64,000 nt of DNA from Massospora cicadina. Lineage: Eukaryota > Entomophthoromycota > Entomophthoromycetes > Entomophthorales > Entomophthoraceae. Where the stretch lies: the NCBI GenBank assembly GCA_022478985.1, contig JAKSZP010010595.1, positions 151,474 through 215,473 on the forward strand. The letters run 5' to 3'. Made by a program: the position numbers and the translations under genes. Position 1 is the first letter of the stretch. The number at the start of each line of letters is the position of its first letter. The notes under the pieces were generated by a model, which had not been told where the DNA came from, did no database searches, and saw nothing but the letters and a program-made list of their open reading frames with translations. Shown here one piece after another: positions 56,810 to 64,000 of the stretch.

Positions 56810-57845
56810 TGGTGTTAACTCAAAAATAAAACCTTTGACAACCCATCAACTCAAACTGTTTACTTTTTATTAAATTAGGAAAATAATCCTTAAAAATAGC
56901 TTGAGCCAATTACCCTTACATCAACTCAGGCTGAAAACCCTTATGCCAACTCATCAATTGAACCTAGTTAATTTTGATAATATTGACTTTATTTTCAATA
57001 AGTCTCCCTGGGATAAAATCCTAAGCAGCTATAAAAATCCTATGGACCAATAACAACAATAATCACCTATCAAATTATCACAATAAAAACTCTATGGCTA
57101 ATTTATATGTTGATCCTCATAATTGGCAAAATAGCAATTGCACATGAACAGCCCAAATAGAACGTGCCTAGTGCTATTGAGTGGCATGTTAACATCAAAA
57201 ATATGGGTAGATCATTTACTTTAAATTGATTTTACATTTCTGAGAGGTTTGTTCCATCATTTGTATAACCTATCTTAAATTGGGCTGACTTAGGGAATTT
57301 TTGCACAGTTTTGTTGCAATATTTGTACCTGAAACCTTTCCCAATTATAAGAGTTTTTTGCAACCAATAGTTCGAGTAATATGTCATGGTAATATCAGTT
57401 CAAGGGCCAAACTGAAGTGGAAAATATTATCTGCATAAATTGTGTGCTGAAATGTGGTCTGGAGATACCTTAGAATTATAAATACCGGCACCTGGCCTAA
57501 TGAAATAATCAAATACATATCTTTTAAATAAATATATAGATTCTTAATTCTCTTTTATCTGGTTTATCAAAGTCTGTCTTGAAGAGTGGTAACATGATGT
57601 TAAGTCAGAAATATTAAGCTTGTACCTTTGCCTGCCTTGATAATATTTCCCAAATTCAAATGGGGAAAATTTAGCCAAAAATTGACCAGAAGATTCGTAT
57701 TTATTTTTATAAACCTATTTTTTTAAACAGTCAAAATACCATAATACATCTGTGAAGTACTGAGGATTTTCAGCTGATTTCTTTAATTACACATAAAAAT
57801 TTTTATTGTAATAAGCGAGTGATCCTAGGTTCTATAGGAAGCACA
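56810..57845 (+). repeat. G6 3' LTR
   Basis: Matches the left LTR (see 40406-41440), with equal length within a few bases. Similarity ends near TAAGCGAGTGATCC..GGAAG. Many substitutions and indels. Confidence 0.72.
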
Positions 57846-58985
57846 ATCACATTAGGTTCTGATGGATTACCATTAAAAAGTTCATGATGACATATTGATC
57901 TCACCTTAGCCAGTAAAATTAGGCTCAAATTTTACCAATAAATTTTTCCTCCTGCTGCAATTTTTTTGGGATTAATCATGCTTTTCCAAGTTGATGACTT
58001 GGTGCGCTTATAGCCAGGGCAGTTAGGGGAGGTTCGTCACATAGAAGGGGTTTTGCGCCTGAACCTGTTGAAAATGGGCTCGCCTTTTCTTGCAGGAGGA
58101 ACCAAATCTGATGGGGTTTTGAATCTGAGCGCTCAATGTATAATTCCATCACGCCAGACACCAATATATTAATATAATGAGCCCCCATTAGTGCCTAAGA
58201 CTACTGAGGTAAAGGAGCAGCACAACCTTTCCACTGAAAAGGATTCTTACCGCCACAACCTCCAGACAACCTCAATTTCTGCACCAATTCTTGGGTGGTG
58301 AAAAGGGGAGATAAGGGAGCAACCATCAAAGAATAGGCCGTCACAATTCTTTGTCTAACACATGGGCTAAGTTTCCCTGAGAATGGGAGGAATGAAGCCT
58401 TCTTAGGCCCATTTTTTGTCTGTAACAGCAACTCATCAAGATTGAGGTTAGGGTTTGCTCTTAGAACTTGCATTATCCTTCTCTATTTGAATAGAGGGAG
58501 CACAACCAGCAGTAACCTGAACGAGGTTGACGTTTTTATGGTCTTTTGGAAACTTGATGGCTAAGAGGATGGTGTTCTTCTTGGGATGTCAGGGAGCATC
58601 TGGGTGCAGGGCGTGGAATGCCTCCACCAACTCACCATAACGGGCACAATCATGGTGCTGTCCCAACTATTATCTTATGATGGAAACCCCTTCCAAGCCA
58701 TGGGGTACTGTGCTATAATTTTGGGCAATACCGTTGGGATACGCCATAAGTGTCACACAGGTTGAACCCACTGAACAACAGACGATTGATATGGGGATTG
58801 TTGGTATTATGAACACATTTAAAAAATATATTAAAAAAGGAGCAATTGCCCCAATGACTCTTCTAACTATCCAATTTAGGGTGACTCTTTTCTGTTCCGC
58901 TCTCTCAAAACTATTAACAACCCTCTCTCTCAATTGCCCCATCTCGCATATATATCAGCGACTTCAGTTGATACTGTTCTCTTAA
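57846..58985 (-). other. Unidentified region with coding-like minus-strand pieces
   Basis: Minus-strand pieces at 58473-58201 (NLNLDELLLQTKNGPKKASF, then SLMVAPLSPLFTTQELVQKL), 58188-57976 and about 58640-58480 (RYGELVEAFHALHPDA, LLAIKFPKDHKNVNLVQVTA) read like protein but match no family I recognise. The 90-codon frame at 58942-58670 is hydrophobic and may be chance. The pieces are in different frames, so a decayed element or gene remnant is likely. Confidence 0.35.
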
Positions 58986-59344
58986 CTTAAACTATTTTGT
59001 TCCGCCAATTCTCATTGGTTTCAGGATGGTAATCTTCGATTCTTCTATTGCTTTAGTTTGAGGCAATCTAAATAATATTCGTCAAATGTTGACATTGCCT
59101 TATCACTTATTTATAGGCGATTCCTAAAAATTCATTATGTTTTAATACTACCTCATTTTTAAGGCACTCAGATATTCATAGATAAAGCATTATTAAGTGG
59201 ATTCTCATAAATCTGCCGCAACTCTTCAGGGAATATCGTCTAGTCATATCAGAATATTGACATTATCCCCCCTTTTACTGGATGATAAGTCTAATATTGT
59301 TTATAGGCTCAGAGAAACTTTGCATGCATGCTATTAGTGATTTG

Positions 59345-60330
59345 ACCACTCGCTGGGTCCTGATGGTTTAGGCGTAGATGCCTGTTTTCTCAATTACTTT
59401 AAATGGACCAATCCAAATGTTGGCCAACTTGTGTTTCTGCCCAAACCCGTGTTCATCATGAAACAATACCATCTCAACATCTTGGAACTGAGCTAAGTCA
59501 TTACGCTGTAACTGATTGCTGCCTTATTCTTGATCTTTTTGGCCAAGCTGAAGGAGTACGCTTCCATTTGCAACTTTAATCAGCATTTCTGCTAAATTAG
59601 TCAAGTAACGGTGGGGATCCATTCCGCAGGTATCTTCTACACACAAATAAGGCAATCCCAGAAGAGCAGGGTTTCATCCATATAATAGTTGAAAGGGGCT
59701 CTTCCCCATGGCAAAATGATAGCTAATGTTATAAGTGAAAATAGTGGTAAACAGGAGGGAACTCCTATCAGAGGGTCTATTATTTACCAGCTTCTAGAGT
59801 ATGCTCACTAATGTCCCATTGACCCATTCAACCATTCTGTTGGTCTCAGGGTGATATGAGGTCATCAAAACTCCGCAGATGGCCATCAGTTCGTTCAGTT
59901 TTGGAAGGATGTGAGAGGTGAAGTTAAATCAATTATTGGTAAGAATATACTGAGGGCATCCATGTCACTGTATATTACATTGTACTACAAACTTGGCCAC
60001 TGTGACCAACCCAAATCCTGTATCACCCGCGCTTCAACCCTCCTAGTCAAGTGGTCAATAGCCACCATAACGTACTTAGACCGGTTAGCTCCTGTTGGTA
60101 GAGGGCCAGCAACATCAAGGGAAACCATATGTCAAGCAAAATGTGATTTCACTAACTGATACAGGTCTTCTAGCAGAATGGATTTTCCACTTGGCACTGA
60201 TGGCAACAGGAAATGGTTTCAAGCACGTCAAAGTTCATGCTTACACAGTAATATCTGTGGGTGCAACAGCTTCATTGTCTTGCACACCCCATCATATATG
60301 ACTGCCTTATGATCGCTCATAATAATACCA
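59345..60330 (-). pseudogene. G7 integrase
   Basis: Core: [51 protein letters not shown], then [17 protein letters not shown]-terminal: VLFHDEHGFGQKHKL in outline, then ANIWIGPFKVIEKTGIYA. The second catalytic Asp reads Asn (LTNN) and a stop follows it. It is well preserved over 59345-60140 apart from single stops and shifts. N-terminal linker (NKMLSGKYADEPSQVIKML) matches G2. Confidence 0.8.
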
Positions 60331-60349
60331 GTCGTGATAAGTGTCAAAA

Positions 60350-61060
60350 AAAGTTCACCGTAGAATCGCCAATCCACTTGTACAGTTCCACATTCCATTG
60401 GAAAGTATTTGTTCGCATCTCATTTAACATTTTTATTACTTGGGATGGCTCATCAGCATATTTTCCACTTAGCATCTTATTATAAATCACATTGCTAAGA
60501 TCTTCCATCATGGCAATGGTTGGCAATCTAGAAAGCAGTTGGCATTATGATGTTTTGCTCCCAGTCAGTAGAGGATCTCAAAGTCATAAGCCTAAAGTTT
60601 GAGGGACCATCGGGTTAGACGCCCTTCAGGCTCCTTAAATTCTGCAACCAACATAATGACGCGTGATCCATTATGACTCTAAACTTCACCTCATGCAAGT
60701 AAACCCTAAATTGCTTATATGCTTAAATTACAGCTAAGCACTACAGCTCAATAACAATATAATTACACTCATGGAAATTAAGGCTTTGTCTGCAGTATGC
60801 AACAGGAAGCTCCTCTACCTCATCGTCTTTCTGAGAAAGGACCGCCCCAATAGCAGAAAGGGATGATTCCATCTGAATTAATAAATCTTTACAAAGTTCA
60901 GATATCTTAGTACTGGTGCACTGATCAGTGCCGTCCAGAGAATGTCAAAGGTTTATTGATGGCGTTCCATCCATTTAAACACGGCATCCCTTTTTAACAA
61001 CACAAATAGTGGTCCCACAATACAGCTGAAATTAGGAAAGAAGCGCAATTAGTAGCCAGC
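60350..61060 (-). pseudogene. G7 RNase H and RT connection
   Basis: LRFFPNFSCIVGPLFVLLKR then FDILWTALISAPVL at 61050-60930 is the RT connection. LHEVKFRVIMDHASLCWLQN, then (after a one-base shift) EPEGRLTRWSLKL near 60700-60595 is RNase H. Stops and shifts are common. The RT connection is cut off from the RT core by the insert at 61061-61842. Confidence 0.75.
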
Positions 61061-61842
61061 TGTCAGACATTTGCCTCCCAGGCTTCAGAATAAAAATGTT
61101 GTGGGTAATAATCGGCCAAAAAGAGGAAATGTAGGACATTTACAAGTCTGCAATAATGAAAAGATTGATTTAAATGATAGTAGCAATTTATCAGCTTATA
61201 GACCCTGGCTGATTCTCAGTAAAGCCCCGCAAATTGGGGTAACACGATTTTGAATATTTCATGAGCAATAAACACAAAATTGAGCAGTCAGATTACACTG
61301 ACCACGCTACGGAGCCTGGGGCGTCCATCTAATGGTACTCCCCTAGCCACAACCAGGTCCATTCAAGCACCTACATGGGGAACACCCCCTTTTATAGGCT
61401 TGGCGGGGGTAAACAAGGTGCAATAAATTTATCAAGTGGGGATTGGCTGAAATACATCAAATCGTTACCTCATGGGTACATCTTGGCCAAAAATAATTAC
61501 CCTTCCTTTATTCAGCCCAAGAGAAGCGAGTTTTCTGAGCTTTGATAGGCTAAAATCCCACATTCCCTAATTCATACTAGTCTAAGCTAATCTGAATGTC
61601 TCATTGAATTTTTCTTGACCCTCAATAAAGTTTAAATACTGAAGGGTTTGATAACAAGAGGGTTCATTTTCTTTAACTTGCGGATTTCACTAATAAAATA
61701 TATATAAAACCAATTTTTTTAATTTTTATTAGACTTTGTTAATTTATTTTAAGTGCTAGAAAAAAACCCTTCTTAAATTGTTGTGTTTTAAGGTCACCAA
61801 GCACCAGCGAGTCTTTATATCACAAAAAATCCAAAACCAACA
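61061..61842. repeat. LTR-like insert of about 0.78 kb inside the G7 RT
   Basis: The RT reads ..KRDIQVFWE on the right (61850) and AGY.LRFFPNFS on the left (61060), consecutive in the family. The block between has no coding content. It starts TGTCAGAC, contains TGTTG at 61097 and ends ACCAACA, in the TG..CA form of a solo LTR. No clear 5-bp target duplication is seen, so the exact class is open. Confidence 0.5.
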
Positions 61843-62560
61843 ATTCCCAAAATACCTGTATGTCTCGCTTACTATTTGGTGTAGTCATTTTTTAAATGGC
61901 CTCTAACTTGCTTGGCTGTGGCTTCAGCACCTTGTAGTCTACCAAAAACCCCAGGTACTCAACTGGTCCTTGAAGAAGTTACATTTGCGAGGCTTTATCT
62001 TGATGTTTGCCTCAAAGAAGTGGTTGAATACTGCTTCAAGATGGTCAAGGTGCTCAGTAAAGGTTCGAGAGAAAACATTGATATCATCAAAGTATTCAAG
62101 GACACATGACAGCTTCATGTTTATGAGGATAGTGTCCATGGCTCATTGGAAAGTAGCCGGGGCATTAAAAAGCCCTTGTGGCATATGGTTCAGTTGGGAA
62201 AGGCCTTTGGATATGATACATCACATTTCTCCTGTTCCACCGCGGGCAACTCAACATGCCAATACCTGGGTATCAAGTCCATCACTGAGAAGTAATAAGC
62301 TACCTCTAACCAATCCAAAGCATCATCAATCTGAGGCAAGGGATATGAGTTCTTCTTTTTAATACAGTTGAGATTCTAGTAGTCTATCACCACCCTATTG
62401 GTGCCATCTTTCTTTTTAACAATCATAACGGGTGAATCTTTGGACACTTGGACAGTTTGAGCATTCCTTGCTCCAGAAACTTATCAATTTCCTTGATGAC
62501 AATGTCTTCAGCTGCCCTTAGTTGGTGGATTGGCTGAGATCTGATTGGAGGATGCATCAA
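61843..62560 (-). pseudogene. G7 reverse transcriptase core
   Basis: DIVIKEIDKFLEQGMLKLSK (62510), HMPQGLFNAPATFQ and AMDTILINMKLSCVL, then EYFDDINVFSRTFTEHLDHL (62139-61990), NIKIKPRKCNFFKDQL, and KREIQ-like SKRDIQVF at the left edge. The active site YFDDI keeps both Asp. Stops are present at several points. Confidence 0.8.
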
Positions 62561-63560
62561 GTGTCTGGTTGATGGACAACCCCTGATCACACCCTAAATT
62601 GTTATCATTGATGGTAGAATCTCCTTATAATTCTGGAAGAAAGCTATTGCTTGTCTTTTTGTTCTTCTGATAACCCTATTAAAGTCTCCATGGTACCATT
62701 GTCATTTCTCTGGGAAGTGACTTAATGGTTAAACCATATGCATCCAATGAATCAAACTTGTGACCCTGAAGGTCCTCCTATATTAGGGTCAAATGTAAAC
62801 ACGCCACTATTTGGTGCCAGCGGATTTGAGTTGGTTTGCTCTGAAGATTTGCTAACAAAACCTTGATCTCTCCATGGCCTAGTATAATCCCTTGGGCTAC
62901 GTGAGGCTCAAGCTGAGTTTGCTGATAGGGCCCAATGACCTCCATCATAGAGCCTAGATAGAACTCCCACCACTAACTCAGTGCTTACTATGACTTGGTG
63001 TCCAGAAGGTTTATATATATGCCCAACAGCTTGGTGAGGTAGCCCTTGATACTCTTTATCTGCTGAGGAAGGGGCTGATCCTTGCTTTTAGTTGATGATA
63101 GCGAACTGGAATCACCTCATCACTATATGCAAGATTGATATATCCATATTTAATGGATCCTTCAGCACTCTGCTAGAGGTAAAGTGAATTGGGATCCGCT
63201 GCCCCAGAATTTCAAAGGTCTCTTCCAGCATATCAACGACAGCCCCAAAGTATCACAGAAAAGCAGTTCCAATTGGCAGGTAGTAGTTACTGTTGTTTTG
63301 CACTATCGCCAGAGCTACAACAACAAAGGACACAAACCGCAAAGGTAATGCGCAGTACACTTCCTCAGAGACTGTGCTTTTTTCTCCAGCGGTCCTGTAC
63401 AACATTTGATGGTCTACATCAGGCTTTAAAGTTGTCTTTGCCATCAACTTAGTAAAAACTATGTTAGCCAGAGTGTCTGTATCTATTATAGCGTTAACTC
63501 TATTTTTTGCTACAAAAATGTCACAGTATGTACACTCAGAATAAGAAGAATATTGACTGT
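62561..63560 (-). pseudogene. G7 protease and linker
   Basis: At about 63470-63520 the minus strand reads AKNRVNAIIDTDTLANIVFT, a retropepsin active site with the Gly of DTG changed to Asp. An open piece follows, MAKTTLKPDVDHQMLYRTAG.. to FVSFVVVALAIV (63447-63253), consistent with the flap region. The linker toward RT (63.1-62.6 kb) is decayed, with pieces such as GQRIPIHFTSSRVLKDP. Confidence 0.62.
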
Positions 63561-64000
63561 TTAATATGTGAACATCTACAGGATCTCTTTTCCTAAAGAA
63601 ACTTATAATCCCTTCACCAATTATGGGGTATTCTTTGACAATAGCGTCTACCAGAAGGAATACGTTTACTCCTTAGAGTTGGCGCATTAGTGACTGGATC
63701 CAGCTTGTATGAGAAAGCTTGGTTGAATATTTGACAGGCATATGGCTTCAGTTGCTCCCGAAGTCCTTCATCCGCCGCGTTTTTGGCTTGCGCTCATGTC
63801 AGTACATTCACTCCTCCAACTGGTTGCTGGTATAAAATCCCGTCATCGTATAGAGGGACTTCCTCAGGATATACTACAATTGATTCAAATGGGACGCTTG
63901 AGGTTGGAATAGCAGAGGTAGAGAGTCCCATCTCTACTACACTCCATTTTTTTCCTGATATTATGGATTTTCTTAAACGTAATGAACATGATGGTTAGGG
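63561..64000 (-). pseudogene. G7 Gag-protease junction (partial)
   Basis: Minus-strand pieces such as VDAIVKEYPIIGEGIISFF and RKRDPVDVHILNSQYSS lead into the protease. Upstream is broken. No CCHC knuckle is visible before the window ends. Confidence 0.4.

Larger units (their letters stand above)
40406..57845 (+). mobile_element. G6, large old Ty3/gypsy element carrying LINE-4 and H2
   Basis: Two similar blocks of about 1.04 kb, 40406-41440 and 56810-57845, bracket plus-strand gag, protease, RT, RNase H and integrase in Ty3 order. A primer site follows the left block. The total is 17.4 kb, of which LINE-4 (5.3 kb) and H2 (1.9 kb) are later insertions, leaving about 10.2 kb. The LTRs share clear order but differ at many positions, so the element is ancient. 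All genes are broken. Confidence 0.75.
58986..64000 (-). mobile_element. G7, Ty3/gypsy pol running off the right edge
   Basis: Minus-strand order from right to left: Gag end, protease, RT, an inserted LTR-like block, RT connection, RNase H, integrase. Same family as G2 by wording in RT connection and integrase C-terminus. The left end is not sharp: sequence similar to the G2 tail (KSLIACMQSFSEPINN) runs to about 59290, and 58986-59290 has only faint signals. Gag and the 5' LTR lie beyond 64000. Confidence 0.72.

Noticed and set aside
58670..58942. Possible small membrane protein on the minus strand (hydrophobic, 90 aa)
   Set aside because: The plus-strand shadow is equally open, no homolog is recognised, and no supporting signals are visible. 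Hydrophobicity follows from AT-rich codons.

Overview
This window is nuclear-type eukaryotic DNA made almost entirely of nested, mostly broken retrotransposons. I see no convincing host gene, rRNA, tRNA, CRISPR array or bacterial operon. Two classes of element are present: Ty3/gypsy-like LTR retrotransposons (Gag, retropepsin, RT, RNase H, integrase) and a LINE with an APE-type endonuclease, an RT with an FADD active site and a C-terminal CCHC motif. The organism cannot be named. A TE-rich fungus is a reasonable guess, from the style of the elements and from nonsense codons that look like C-to-T decay, but a plant or protist is not excluded.

Layout, using working names. G1 (minus, 1-1957) is a Ty3 element cut by the left edge: protease start, gag, primer-binding site, 5' LTR. 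It sits inside G2 (plus, about 1958-3890: RT end, RNase H, integrase). G3 (minus, about 4388 to 22 kb) encodes RNase H, RT, protease and gag, and is split by three insertions: a 1.9-kb ORF1-only element H1 (plus, 6555-8473), LINE-1 (plus, 10247-15551) and LINE-2 (minus, 15932-21202). G4 (minus) has integrase and RNase H at 23.15-24.49 kb. Its RT is cut twice: by the complete Ty3 element G5 (minus, 24495-31385, two LTRs of about 460 bp) and by LINE-3 (plus, 31662-36916). An AT-rich stretch without genes follows (37.8-40.4 kb).

G6 (plus, about 40406-57845) is an old element with roughly 1.04-kb LTRs. It contains gag, a duplicated 0.7-kb unit, LINE-4 (plus, about 45606-50869), protease, an RT split by a second ORF1-only element H2 (minus, 52271-54175), RNase H and integrase. 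G7 (minus, about 59.0-64.0 kb) runs off the right edge and carries integrase, RNase H, an RT interrupted by a roughly 0.78-kb LTR-like insert, and protease.

The most interesting observation is the H1/H2 family. Two copies of about 1.9 kb, in different hosts, encode the same roughly 540-codon ORF1-type protein and no endonuclease or RT. Both end in the 3' tail motif shared by the four full-length LINEs (TGTCCATCCC...TGGT...). This is the expected shape of a non-autonomous 'half-LINE' that borrows LINE machinery, like mammalian HAL1. Other points: a conserved palindrome that contains the ORF1 stop codon next to the ORF2 start, a conserved 5'-terminal hairpin in all four LINEs, nested insertions whose target duplications restore the host reading frame, and a tail-to-tail inverted LINE pair.
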